Shown here: positions 45,736 through 54,448 of the stretch, piece by piece
Numbering within the stretch: the first letter of the stretch is position 1
How the letters are laid out: each line of letters begins with the position of its first letter
NCBI GenBank assembly: GCA_036525185.1
Contig: DATDAW010000018.1
Location: forward strand, 1 to 64,000
DNA: 64,000 nucleotides
Direction: 5' to 3'
From: DATDAW01 sp036525185
GTDB taxonomy: Bacteria; Verrucomicrobiota; Verrucomicrobiia; Chthoniobacterales; DASVRZ01
The notes under the pieces: model-generated
Database searches by the model: none
Told to the model about the DNA's origin: nothing
The model's input: only the letters and a program-made list of their open reading frames with translations
Translations under genes and position numbers: made by a program

Positions 45736-46884
45736 CTATTTCCCACGCAGCTCGTCGTAGGCCGCTTCGAGGCGAGCGATCTGAGTGGTCGGATCAAACT
45801 CCCGGCGAACCGAGGAGGCGGCAGACACGCCAAACTGGCGCATCCGCACCGGATTTTGGAGAAATCCTCGCAGCGCCGCCGTGAGGGCGGCCGAGTCGCG
45901 TTCGGAGACGAGCAACCCATCGGCGCCGTGAGTAACGGCCTCGGGAATGCCCCCGTGGTTCGTCGCCACAACAGGGAGGCCGGTCGCCATTGCTTCCAGC
46001 ATGGCGTTGGGAATGCCTTCCTGATCACCTCCAGAAGTCACTTCGCTAGGGTGCAGGAAAATATCGGCCTCGGTAAAAAGTTCGCGCAGCTGAGTCTGAT
46101 CGACGAATCCGCGAAAACACACCGCCTTGGCGATCCCCAGTTCCGATGCGAGCGTTTGGAGTTCGGCAAGCATGGGACCCTCACCAGCAATTTCGAATGT
46201 CGCTGAAGGAAATTCGCGATGGATTTCGGCAAAGGCGCGCAGCGAGGTCCTAAGACCTTTTTTTTCGATGAGCCGGCACGCCTGGACAATGCACCAACGG
46301 CCGTTGGGTTTTTCCATTGGCCGATCAACGACGGGAAAATCGTCGAGCGGGATCCCGGTGCGATTGAGGCGGATCTTTCCCGGCGGACATCCGAAAGCTT
46401 CGAGACGTTCAGCGAGCGAACGGGAGCGAGCGAGGACCAGTGGGAGAGTCTGCAGGAGTTCCCGGAGCTGAGCTTCGTAGCCCGGCTTATCTTTGCGAGG
46501 CATCACATCGGCTCCATGAAAGGAAACGATGCACGGCAGGCCCGACTCGCGGATGAAAGGCAATAAATGCACACCGGTATGACCGAAGTAAATATGCATC
46601 AGGTCCGGTTTTCGCGGCCGGAGTGCCGCCATCAGCGTGTCGTATTCGCCCCGATAGATCAGGGATGGTTTCCGCTGCAAGTATTTGCGGATAAACCGTT
46701 TGACAAAGTTCTTGCGCGCCGGTCCAAGCGTGACGACATCATCGAACGGATAGCGCTCCGCTTCGTCGCGCGTTTTGGTCACGACAAATGTGCGGTAACG
46801 CCGCAGGCCCGTCACCTGCCGGTAAACGTGCAGCATTTCCGGCTTCAAAAAGATCGTGCAGTAACTTGCGACAACGCGTCTCAT
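45736..46884 (-). CDS. Family 4 glycosyltransferase
   Basis: A 382-residue GT-B glycosyltransferase of family 4. The C-terminal half shows the nucleotide-sugar site: RLIEKKGLRTSLRAF, FEIAGEGPMLAEL, LHPSEVTSGGDQEGIPNAML with the E-x-x-x-x-x-x-x-E motif, then GLPVVATNHGGIPE. The N-terminal half has YFGHTGVHLLPF. Likely role is sugar transfer to a surface glycan. Its start codon overlaps the Obg stop (ATGA), so it is translated from an obg transcript. The coupling is odd functionally but common in such genomes. Confidence 0.92.
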   Translation of the reverse strand: MRRVVASYCTIFLKPEMLHVYRQVTGLRRYRTFVVTKTRDEAERYPFDDVVTLGPARKNFVKRFIRKYLQRKPSLIYRGEYDTLMAALRPRKPDLMHIYFGHTGVHLLPFIRESGLPCIVSFHGADVMPRKDKPGYEAQLRELLQTLPLVLARSRSLAERLEAFGCPPGKIRLNRTGIPLDDFPVVDRPMEKPNGRWCIVQACRLIEKKGLRTSLRAFAEIHREFPSATFEIAGEGPMLAELQTLASELGIAKAVCFRGFVDQTQLRELFTEADIFLHPSEVTSGGDQEGIPNAMLEAMATGLPVVATNHGGIPEAVTHGADGLLVSERDSAALTAALRGFLQNPVRMRQFGVSAASSVRREFDPTTQIARLEAAYDELRGK

Positions 46885-47969
46885 TCAGGCACGAGTTCCC
46901 CGAGCCGTTGAATCAACCTGTCGATGCCCTGGTTTTGCTCTGCCGAAATTTCAAGGACTTCAGCTTTTGGAAAACGGATCTTGAAGATGCGGAGGTTTTC
47001 CGCAGCCTCAGGCAGATCCATTTTGTTTGCGACCACGATCCATTCACGCTGCGCCAAAGCGGGCTCGTAAAGAACCAATTCCTCGCGCAAACGGGCAAGA
47101 TCTTCGCACGGATCGCGCCCCTCGGCCCCGGCCATATCGAGAACGAAAAGAAGCAATTTGCACCGGATGATATGCCGGAGAAAATCGTGTCCGAGCCCAA
47201 CGTTCTTGTGTGCGCCCTCGATGAGACCGGGGATGTCCGCAACCGTAATTCGCCGGTAATCAGCAACTTGCACGACACCAATCATCGGCGTAAGCGTGGT
47301 GAACGGATACGGCGCGATTTTCGGGTGCGCGTGTGAAATACGAGTGAGGAGGGTGGATTTTCCGGCATTTGGATAGCCCACCAGTCCGGCGTCTGCGATT
47401 TTGCGAAGTTCAAAATAAAAGTAGCCCTGCTCGCCTTCCCCGCCCGGCTTGTATTGCGTGGGGACCTGGTTGCGGGCGCTCTTGAAATGCGTATTGCCCT
47501 TTCCGCCCTCTCCGCCCGCGCACAGGACGAACTCCTGACCGTCTTTGTCGAGATCTGCGATTTTTTCGAGTCGATCCGTTGAGAGCCCGGCTTTGGGCGA
47601 AGGCGTTTTAGGGGGATCGTCATCGACAGCATCGTCGTCATCTAGATTCCGTGGCGGTTGAATCAATTCGTCCGGAACGCGATAGACGACGGTGCCAACC
47701 GGCACGGGCACGATTTTGTCATCGGCAGACTTGCCATATTTGTTGCGGCTCTTACCTGCGACGCCGCTTTTTGCCTTGATGTTGGGCTCGTAGTAAAACG
47801 CAACCAGGTTGTCGACCTGGGGATCGGCCCGAAGGATGACGCTGCCACCGCGCCCGCCATCACCGCCGTCAGGTCCGCCACGCGGAACAAATTTCTCACG
47901 TCGAAACGAAACGGCGCCGTCCCCGCCATCGCCGGCCTTGGCAAAAACTCGTATGTGATCAACAAACAT
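46881..47969 (-). CDS. obg: Obg-family GTPase
   Basis: A 362-residue GTPase needed for 50S ribosome assembly and stress control. The glycine-rich Obg fold (1-155) starts FVDHIRVFAKAGDGGDGAVS. The G domain shows GYPNAGKST (near 199-207), the DIPGLIEGAH switch, and NKMDLPE. An extra insertion of about 30 residues sits inside the Obg fold at about 101-134, rich in aspartate and proline (NLDDDDAVDDDPPKTPSPK). The ATG at 47969 matches the family start; the long frame adds an unlikely 21 residues. The C-terminal OCT domain of some homologues is absent. Confidence 0.97.
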   Translation of the reverse strand: MFVDHIRVFAKAGDGGDGAVSFRREKFVPRGGPDGGDGGRGGSVILRADPQVDNLVAFYYEPNIKAKSGVAGKSRNKYGKSADDKIVPVPVGTVVYRVPDELIQPPRNLDDDDAVDDDPPKTPSPKAGLSTDRLEKIADLDKDGQEFVLCAGGEGGKGNTHFKSARNQVPTQYKPGGEGEQGYFYFELRKIADAGLVGYPNAGKSTLLTRISHAHPKIAPYPFTTLTPMIGVVQVADYRRITVADIPGLIEGAHKNVGLGHDFLRHIIRCKLLLFVLDMAGAEGRDPCEDLARLREELVLYEPALAQREWIVVANKMDLPEAAENLRIFKIRFPKAEVLEISAEQNQGIDRLIQRLGELVPE

Positions 47970-48071
47970 GAACCGGCAGAGTAAACCTGAAAATGGCACG
48001 GAGCAAAACAAGAAGGCTGCTCCTTTCCTCAAATTTGAAGGAATCTGTCGGAAAAATCTGAAAGTGGGAAT

Positions 48072-49112
48072 GTGAAGCGATTTGACGTCATCGTTGCAGG
48101 CAGCGGACCGGCCGGAGCGGCCTGCGCGACGGTTTGCGCACGCGGCGGATTATCCGTGCTGGTGTTGGACCGGGCAAAGTTCCCACGGGACAAGGTTTGC
48201 GGCGACTGTTTGAATCCGAGTTGTTGGCCCATTCTGCAGCGGTTGGGAGCCGCGGCGGCCGTTCGGAAAGCACCCCATTCTCGATTCCGAGCCGTGGAAA
48301 TCGTGACTGAAAACGACCGGCGTTTCCGCTTCGAATTGCCACAGGGTGATTTCGGAGAAACCGGAATCCGGCGACGGGACCTGGATGCGATCCTGCTTGA
48401 AAATACGCGCGAAAGTGGCGCGGAAGTGCTTCACGAAAAAACAGTTACGAAAATCACTCCGGGTTGGGAAGTGGAAGCAGGCGGAGAAACATTCCATGCG
48501 CCGATATTGGTCGCTGCGGATGGACGAAACTCGACGGTCGCCCGATTGATGAAGATTTCGCCGCCTGCAAAAAAGGATCGCGTGGCTGTGCAAACGCACA
48601 TGCCGATTTCGCCCGAAAACGAAGGAATCGTACGGATGAATCTTTTCCACGAAGGCTATTCGGGAGCGGCATCGATCGGTAATGGCCTATGGAACGTATG
48701 TCTCGTGGCGCGACCTGGCGACCTTGAGCAACTCAAAGCGCGCTGGAATTTTCCAGCGCAACAAACCTGGGTTGCGATCGCGCCGCTAACACGAGAACCG
48801 TGCTCGCCACTACATCGATTCAGGCATTCCCCGCTCTTGCTGGTGGGCGACGCCGCGCGCGTGGTAGAGCCGTTTACCGGAGAAGGGATTTACTACGCAC
48901 TACGATCCGGCGAATTGGCTGGGGAATGTCTCGTCCGTTCGACAACCCAGACTTACCCGCAGCAGCATGCCACCCTCTACCGGTCACGTCTTTGGGTAAA
49001 CCAAATCGCCTACCATGCAGTTTCGCATCCGGTGTGGGCGAGCCGGATCATGGAACATCTGCCGGGGTCCGGTCTCCTTCTGCGTCTGCTGACCCGAAAA
49101 GTCGTCGGCTAA
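48072..49112 (+). CDS. FAD-dependent oxidoreductase, geranylgeranyl-reductase-like
   Basis: A 346-residue flavoprotein of the geranylgeranyl reductase/halogenase-like family. The FAD-binding motif VIVAGSGPAGAACA lies at residues 6-19, followed by LVLDRAKFPRDKVCGDCLNP, a family signature, and later the FAD motif LLVGDAARVVEPFTGEGI. It reduces double bonds of isoprenoid chains or oxidises/reduces related lipids in most members. The start is GTG at 48072, since no ATG gives the motif near the N-terminus. The convergent lipoprotein gene overlaps its stop by four bases. Substrate unknown. Confidence 0.9.
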   Translation: MKRFDVIVAGSGPAGAACATVCARGGLSVLVLDRAKFPRDKVCGDCLNPSCWPILQRLGAAAAVRKAPHSRFRAVEIVTENDRRFRFELPQGDFGETGIRRRDLDAILLENTRESGAEVLHEKTVTKITPGWEVEAGGETFHAPILVAADGRNSTVARLMKISPPAKKDRVAVQTHMPISPENEGIVRMNLFHEGYSGAASIGNGLWNVCLVARPGDLEQLKARWNFPAQQTWVAIAPLTREPCSPLHRFRHSPLLLVGDAARVVEPFTGEGIYYALRSGELAGECLVRSTTQTYPQQHATLYRSRLWVNQIAYHAVSHPVWASRIMEHLPGSGLLLRLLTRKVVG

Positions 49113-49282
49113 AAGTGAGCCTTTTCCTCAGCGGGCCCGGTTTTTTTCACGCCTTTGGTCGCCTCGATTTTCTCCCAGGAATGGTTTTCAAACTCGCGGG
49201 CGGGTGCAGTTTCCTCCAGCGAGTGACGTTCGCAGGAGCCAAAAAGGACGAGAACCGGAACGAGAAGCAGCGAAAGTTTCAT
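49109..49282 (-). CDS. Small lipoprotein
   Basis: A 57-residue protein with a strong signal and lipobox: MKLSLLLVPVLVLFGSCE, with Cys 17 as the predicted lipid-attachment site. The mature part is about 40 residues, charged (DE/K-rich) and unmatched to any family I know. It is the kind of small entericidin-sized lipoprotein often missed by annotators. Its 3' end overlaps the convergent FAD-protein gene by four bases. A minor alternative start lies nine bases upstream (ATG 49291). Confidence 0.7.
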   Translation of the reverse strand: MKLSLLLVPVLVLFGSCERHSLEETAPAREFENHSWEKIEATKGVKKTGPAEEKAHF

Positions 49283-49320
49283 GAGGGGCAACGGATGCTA
49301 ATGCGAAAATTCGAAAAGCT

Positions 49321-49965
49321 CTATTCAATTATCTGCGCCGGCGTCCCGATTTTTACCTTCTCATAGAAGCGGGGTGCGATATCGGCCGGCAACCGGATGC
49401 AGCCGTGCGACGCTGGGTAGCCCGGCAAAATTCCCACGTGCATTCCAACTCCCTGCCAGGTAAATCGCATGAAATACCACATCGGCGCACCGACGTAACG
49501 TGTCCCACTGGGCGCGGAATCAATGCGGGTGCTCACCCCGGACCGCACGACGCGGCCTTTCCGGTCGACAAAGTTTCCATATACACTCGACCGGTGATCA
49601 CGGTCCTTCTCCAGCACTGCGTAGGCCCCTTTGGGTGTCATCCCGGCGGCCTTCCCGCTGGAAATCGGGGTGTCTATCGCGATCTCTCCATTGCGACCAG
49701 TCATCAAATACGCCCGCTGCTTGGAGAGCGACACAAGGATGAACGCATTGTCCGGAGTGACACTGTCGTAAACCCGCGGGGTGAGAACAGCCGGATCCTG
49801 AGCCCGGATAAGCTCCCGTGCGGGTCTCTGTTTGGCCGGTTTCGGCCCTACTAAAGACGGTTGAATCTTCGGGCCGGCCAGCGCTGGAATCGTGACCCCA
49901 ATTGCCAACCAAAGAAAAACCGCACATCCGGTAAAACATGTGAAACAGGAGGAGACGCGCGGCAT
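49321..49965 (-). CDS. L,D-transpeptidase (YkuD domain)
   Basis: A 214-residue exported protein. A signal segment (about 8-29, ending IPALAG) precedes a YkuD catalytic domain from about residue 75. The catalytic motif is SHGCIRLPAD, with the nucleophilic cysteine, preceded by MHVGILPGYPA with the conserved histidine. These enzymes make 3-3 crosslinks in peptidoglycan or attach lipoproteins to it. The preferred start is ATG 49965; ATG 50010 is also in frame. It is divergent from the next gene across only 66 bases. Confidence 0.93.
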   Translation of the reverse strand: MPRVSSCFTCFTGCAVFLWLAIGVTIPALAGPKIQPSLVGPKPAKQRPARELIRAQDPAVLTPRVYDSVTPDNAFILVSLSKQRAYLMTGRNGEIAIDTPISSGKAAGMTPKGAYAVLEKDRDHRSSVYGNFVDRKGRVVRSGVSTRIDSAPSGTRYVGAPMWYFMRFTWQGVGMHVGILPGYPASHGCIRLPADIAPRFYEKVKIGTPAQIIE

Positions 49966-50031
49966 ATCGTGACTGGATTCGGCAAAGCTTATCGGGTATA
50001 GGCACTTCAACCCGCAGGTTCAACCAGTAAA

Positions 50032-51909
50032 TTGCGCGCAACCTCCCTCCCCCCATTAGCATTTTTTTTCGCGTGTTTCGTTGTTTTCGGCGTTGTTGCC
50101 TTCGCCGACATCGACACGCGCACGACCCAAAAAAAATCGAAACGCCCCGTCGAGGCCAGTGTTCGCACGACCGCGGTCGCTCAGCCCATGGACGTCGAAG
50201 TAGCGCGCGGCAACACGATTATGATCCGGTTACGTGGCATCGCTGAGGGCGGCGGCCCCATCGAGTTCCGGCTCGGACAAAAACCCAGGCACGGCCGCAT
50301 TCTCGGTAGTACGCGTGTGGCCGACGATCTTCTGGACGTGCGCTACCAGCATTCAGGCACACGAAACTCGGACTTTGACCAGTTCGTTTTTGCCGTTCGT
50401 CAACAGGGAATCGGCCCATTTTCACCAGGGGACGTCAAGATCCGCGTGATCGATTTGCCGGCAAAACTCATTGCTTCGGAGGAGTTTATTCGATTTCCTG
50501 CCGTAGAAATCGGACAGGCGGAGACTCGACAGATCGTTATCTCGAATCAGGGGGGGCTCCCCACAAACGGCAGCCTTCGTGTAACGCACCCCTGGAAGCT
50601 GGACAATCCGCGTGAGTACCAGATCCGGCCGGGTTCAAGCGTCGAGATCCCAGTGAGGTTCGAGCCGGAAAGCGCCGGTGAAATTCAGGGTAATCTGGTC
50701 CTCGAAGGCGACGTTCCCCTGTCGGTATCACTCGCCGGAAGTGGCATCGCGCCGTTCGCAGCAAACCCCGGCGAGGTTCGCCTCGAAACCCATGCGAATG
50801 GTTCGCGGTTAGGAACTTTTGTCATCGAAAATACCACGAGCCATTTGGTTCCGATCGAAGTGAAAACCGATCTTCTGGCACCCGGTCAGCCGACAGGTTT
50901 CGAACTGAAATTTGGCGAGGCCCGTGAGATCCGCATCGAAGCCCCGAGTGGCGCTCCATTGACTTCCGAGGTGCTGATTTCTTCGGGAAAATACGCCACG
51001 CGCATCCAAGTCTCCGGACAGGCTTCGCCGGCGGCGCTGGAAATTTTGCCCAAATCAACCATCGACTTGGGCGAAGTGGCCGCGTCAAGCTCGTTGCCAG
51101 TCCAGGTTCACGTCCGGAACAGGGGCGGTACCGGGGCGACGGTCACAGCCGCAGTCTCCCGAAATCTGCAGGCGCAGGAAACGACACGCTCGCTCCCAGG
51201 CGGCGACAGCTGGCTGATACCGATCTACGTGCAAGCGCCGGCAACCGGTACTTTTCGCGAAACGCTTACTCTCACAGCCGCCGGGTCACAAACCGAAGTC
51301 ATCATTAGCGGCTCGGTCGCAGCAGCCCGGAAGTCAACACCGAAACCAACTCCGAAACCACAGTCACGAATCGCAGAGAATCCTGCAGCGACGCCGAAAA
51401 CACTGACGACGCCGACGCAACCTTCTGCTCCGGATGAAGATAAGGAACTGGCCCGGTTTTTCTCCAACCCACTGTTCGGCCATTCCAACGGCCCAATTTT
51501 GCAGGCAACCATCGTCGGCCGTAATAAAACATCCGCCCGCCTTCGATGGTCGCCTCCAGCTCAAAAGGCGGAATGGACATACGCGATTGAACGCCGTGAT
51601 CTACATCTCGACGAAAAACGGGAGCTATCCGCCACATGGACGCCTCTGAACGCTCTGAACATCGAGCCAGCCGGCGATGCCCTGGAAGCCACCATCCCGG
51701 ATTTGCAACCCGGCTCCCCATATTCGCTCCGCGTTAAGGCGTCCGCTCCGGGTCAAAGTGTGCAGCCTGCGAGTTCAGTCCTGACATTCAAGACACTGCC
51801 GTCCTGGCGTTTACGCATCGACTGGCGTTATCCGCTCGTAGCAATATTGTTGGTCACTGGATTTTTTGTTGTTCGCCAGCGCTGGCGGGAACGCCCTGCG
51901 GGATTTTAG
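50032..51909 (+). CDS. Envelope protein with Ig-like (ASH/FnIII-type) domains and C-terminal membrane anchor
   Basis: A 625-residue exported protein. The start is TTG at 50032 giving a signal peptide (to about residue 25). Beta-rich domains follow: one starting ALLRGIAEGGGPIEF-like near 60, then two ASH/choice-of-anchor-like repeats (ETRQIVISNQGG, VQVHVRNRGGTGATV), a Pro/Thr-rich linker (KPTPKPQSRIAENP, near 440-470), then an FnIII-like domain (ARLRWSPPAQKAEWTYAIERR) and a C-terminal membrane helix (about 603-620). Likely anchored in the inner membrane with its domains in the periplasm. Family not recognised; binding role inferred from the fold. Confidence 0.75.
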   Translation: MRATSLPPLAFFFACFVVFGVVAFADIDTRTTQKKSKRPVEASVRTTAVAQPMDVEVARGNTIMIRLRGIAEGGGPIEFRLGQKPRHGRILGSTRVADDLLDVRYQHSGTRNSDFDQFVFAVRQQGIGPFSPGDVKIRVIDLPAKLIASEEFIRFPAVEIGQAETRQIVISNQGGLPTNGSLRVTHPWKLDNPREYQIRPGSSVEIPVRFEPESAGEIQGNLVLEGDVPLSVSLAGSGIAPFAANPGEVRLETHANGSRLGTFVIENTTSHLVPIEVKTDLLAPGQPTGFELKFGEAREIRIEAPSGAPLTSEVLISSGKYATRIQVSGQASPAALEILPKSTIDLGEVAASSSLPVQVHVRNRGGTGATVTAAVSRNLQAQETTRSLPGGDSWLIPIYVQAPATGTFRETLTLTAAGSQTEVIISGSVAAARKSTPKPTPKPQSRIAENPAATPKTLTTPTQPSAPDEDKELARFFSNPLFGHSNGPILQATIVGRNKTSARLRWSPPAQKAEWTYAIERRDLHLDEKRELSATWTPLNALNIEPAGDALEATIPDLQPGSPYSLRVKASAPGQSVQPASSVLTFKTLPSWRLRIDWRYPLVAILLVTGFFVVRQRWRERPAGF

Positions 51910-51930
51910 GGATCTGAAACCTGAGTTTGA

Positions 51931-52446
51931 ATGATGAGATTGCCTGCTGCCTGTTTTTTAATCGCCTTGGTTGTGTCAACATTTGCCGCGGAAACGGTCA
52001 AAGTGACAATTGAACCGCTGACCTTTACGGCACCGGAAGGAATTGTCAGTGTTCCCGTCACTTCGCCCATGCGGAAGGCACATTGGCAGTGGAAGAAGGC
52101 CGATCAGGTGGTAGACGTCACGTTTTTCGCGTTTGGATCCGGCCAGGGCGGCGACGTCAACAGCAATCTTCAGCGTTGGTTCGGACAATTCTCCGGCAGC
52201 GAAGGAAAAACCGAGTCCGCCAGAGTGGAGGTCAACGGCATCCCGATCACATTCGCCCGGGCAGAAGGAACATTTGCAAGCGGAATGCCTGGCGGACCCA
52301 TGACTCCACTGCCCAACCAGGCCCTCTGCGGGGCGATTCTGGAGACAAAGAGCGGGCTGATTTTTGTGAAGATGACCGGCCCAATCGAACTGGTGCGCGA
52401 GCACGAGAAGGCATTCACAGAAATGGTTCGCGCCGCAGCGAAATAG
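51931..52446 (+). CDS. Small exported protein of unknown function
   Basis: A 171-residue protein with a signal peptide (about 1-20, ending STFAAE) and a mature part of about 150 residues with alternating hydrophobic strands, e.g. VTIEPLTFTAPEG, HWQWKKADQ and GLIFVKMTGP. No motif of a known family. It starts 21 bases after the envelope protein stop and is probably co-transcribed. ATG codons at 51931 and 51934 are both possible starts. Periplasmic location is expected. Confidence 0.72.
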   Translation: MMRLPAACFLIALVVSTFAAETVKVTIEPLTFTAPEGIVSVPVTSPMRKAHWQWKKADQVVDVTFFAFGSGQGGDVNSNLQRWFGQFSGSEGKTESARVEVNGIPITFARAEGTFASGMPGGPMTPLPNQALCGAILETKSGLIFVKMTGPIELVREHEKAFTEMVRAAAK

Positions 52447-52630
52447 CTGTCCCGCAAATCCATTTTCATCTTCAGCCATTTACGAGAAACTGCCTGCCGA
52501 TTTAGGGAACGCAGGGATCGGCAGGACGCACTGAGAATGACAAAGCTGTGATACACGTGCATCACGCTTTTGTTCGTCATGGTTTTCTCGGAGAGTTTCG
52601 TGAAACGGGGGACTGCGACCGTTTCTTCCT

Positions 52631-52965
52631 CTACGGGATCGACTTGCGCTCGGCTTCGGTCTTCAGACGGTCCATCGCAATCGACATACATTGCCGAAAA
52701 TCGTTGCGTGCGATATGGCCAACAAGCGGGCTAGCAAACAACGAGGATGGCACAAACGAGTATGTCCAAGTGACCATTGTTCCTCCTGGAGTGGGTTCGT
52801 AGGTCCACGTGCCCTCGCCGTATTTCAAGAGGTGTCGGGCAAAGGAATTGAACTTATCCACGCGATACCCGTTCAGGTTGGGCCGACGAAATGCCGTGAG
52901 CTCTTCCTCCGTGGATGTGCCGTCGCCTAGAAAAACCCGACGACGCGCGCCCGGATGTCCCGATT
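52631..52965 (-). pseudogene. SRPBCC-domain remnant (3' part only)
   Basis: About 110 codons of the C-terminal part of an SRPBCC/polyketide-cyclase-like protein: RVFLGDGTSTEEELTAF, GEGTWTYEPTPGGTMVTWTY and RNDFRQCMSIAMDRL are recognisable. The first half of the domain is missing. The sequence upstream is the tail of a broken SDR gene in another frame, so I read this as the survivor of a deletion. A spurious ATG-like start at 52972 would make it look like a small gene, but the fold could not form. SRPBCC proteins bind hydrophobic ligands. Confidence 0.7.
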
Positions 52966-52984
52966 TTTTCATGAAAAGTTTTCA

Positions 52985-53563
52985 TGGCAATTTCGCGTAA
53001 GTAAACGAGCACCGGCTCGATGAGCCCGACTTTGATTCCGAACGGAGCAAATTCCATACGCATGGCGTCCGTAATAGTCGCCAGCGCCGCTTTTGAGGCG
53101 GCAATCGGACCATAAAAGGGACCGTCGTCCGCGCCGTCACAGCGCCGATATTAACCACGCGCCCTCGCGAACGCCGAAGCGCCGGAGCCAGCGCACACGT
53201 AAACGCAAATGGCCCAGTAACGTTGACGTCGAATTGACGTTGAAAATCTGCGACCGCGACCAGTTCCAACGGGCCGTCAACGATCATCCCGGCTAGGTTG
53301 ACCAACCCGGCCAACACGCCACCGGATTCCTTGAGAGTCTGCCGGGCCGCAGCCGCTATGGAGGCGGGGTCCGCGAGGTCAAGTGGCACAGGCTGGATGT
53401 CGGTCGCACGTAGCGCGTCGGCAGCTGATTCGTCCGAAGGCCGCACGCAGGCGTGGACGTGGAATCCTGCGTTGACCAGACGCTTCACCAATGGTCGACC
53501 GATTCCGCCGGAGGCACCAGTAACGACGATTGCGGGTTTCCGGGCAACCCCGGGTCGCGTCGA
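52985..53563 (-). pseudogene. Short-chain dehydrogenase remnant, frameshifted and truncated
   Basis: An SDR-like gene with three lesions. The Rossmann motif TGASGGIGRPLV reads from about 53540, but no ATG, GTG or TTG lies upstream of it before a stop. The frame continues through LAGLVNLAGMIV and RGRVVNIGAVTA, then breaks at an A-run (53114-53117); the next frame carries the Y-x-x-x-K part as FYGPIAASKAALATI and MRMEFAPFGIKVGLIEP. After that the C-terminal 80 or so residues are lost. SDRs are NAD(P)H oxidoreductases. The A-run shift alone might be a sequencing error, but not the other two lesions. Confidence 0.78.
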
Positions 53564-53697
53564 ATTGTTTATTTGAGATACGTTTATCTTTTGAATACCA
53601 TCGGCATTTTAAAAGGACAAAACGTCAAGCGGAGTTGGAAAATTTCTCGCCCACAGCTATCCAACGTAGACATGGAACCATCCCACCTCCAAAACAC

Positions 53698-54306
53698 ATG
53701 CCGCGACTAAGCCGACTCGAAAGCCAGACATTGACTCGCGAACGCTTGCTGACGTCTGCCCGGCAGGTTTTTTTGCGTGTTGGCTATGTGCGCGCGACGA
53801 TCGACGTCATCGCCGACGAAGCCGGGTATTCGAAAGGCGCGGTTTATTCGAATTTCGAGAGCAAGGAAGCGATCTTTCTGGAACTGCTTCAGGAAAAACT
53901 GGGTGCCGACGTTGCTGGAATGCGCGAATTGCTCGTGGCCGGCACCAACGTGGAGCAATTGATTTCGGCCATCCGGGACTATTTCGCCGCTCGCGAAGAC
54001 GTGCTGGACTTTACCGCCGTCGCTGCGGAATTCCTGACTCAGGTTGGACACTCGTCGCCACACGCGGAGCGAACCGCCGGGCTCTACCGCGAACAGCGCA
54101 GGGCGATTGCCGATCTTCTGGAAGCGCTCTTTGAAAAAGCAGGTCGGACTCCTCCAGCGCCCGCTGCGGAAATGGCCGCAGCCACCGTGTCGATGACACT
54201 GGGCCTGGCGATTCAGCGAGGCGCCGACCGGGATGCCATCCCTGCTGTTTTGTGGGGCAAAGCCATTGAGACCTATGTAAAAGCCATATTGGCCGCAGCC
54301 AATTGA
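53698..54306 (+). CDS. TetR-family transcriptional regulator
   Basis: A 202-residue TetR regulator. The DNA-binding helix-turn-helix is clear at residues 14-60: RERLLTSARQVFLRVGYVRATI, then ADEAGYSKGAVYSNFESKEAIF. The ligand-binding part is all-helical, of usual size, and of unknown ligand. The ATG at 53698 gives the proper N-terminus; the open frame extends to 53530. It is divergent from the broken SDR/SRPBCC pair, and TetR proteins often control a divergent neighbour, so its targets were probably those genes. A GATA-rich palindrome-like segment (53576-53587) lies between them. Confidence 0.92.
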   Translation: MPRLSRLESQTLTRERLLTSARQVFLRVGYVRATIDVIADEAGYSKGAVYSNFESKEAIFLELLQEKLGADVAGMRELLVAGTNVEQLISAIRDYFAAREDVLDFTAVAAEFLTQVGHSSPHAERTAGLYREQRRAIADLLEALFEKAGRTPPAPAAEMAAATVSMTLGLAIQRGADRDAIPAVLWGKAIETYVKAILAAAN

Positions 54307-54448
54307 TGCAGGCGTCCGTGAGGCGATCCTCCATTGCTGCCGCATCACGCCAGTTACCTCCCCATGCGCTTGCAGGAAATTTGGCGAATTTTCCTGTTGC
54401 CTTTAGCCGGAACTCGCATGGTCTTTTAGCGTTCACAAAACATCGCTT

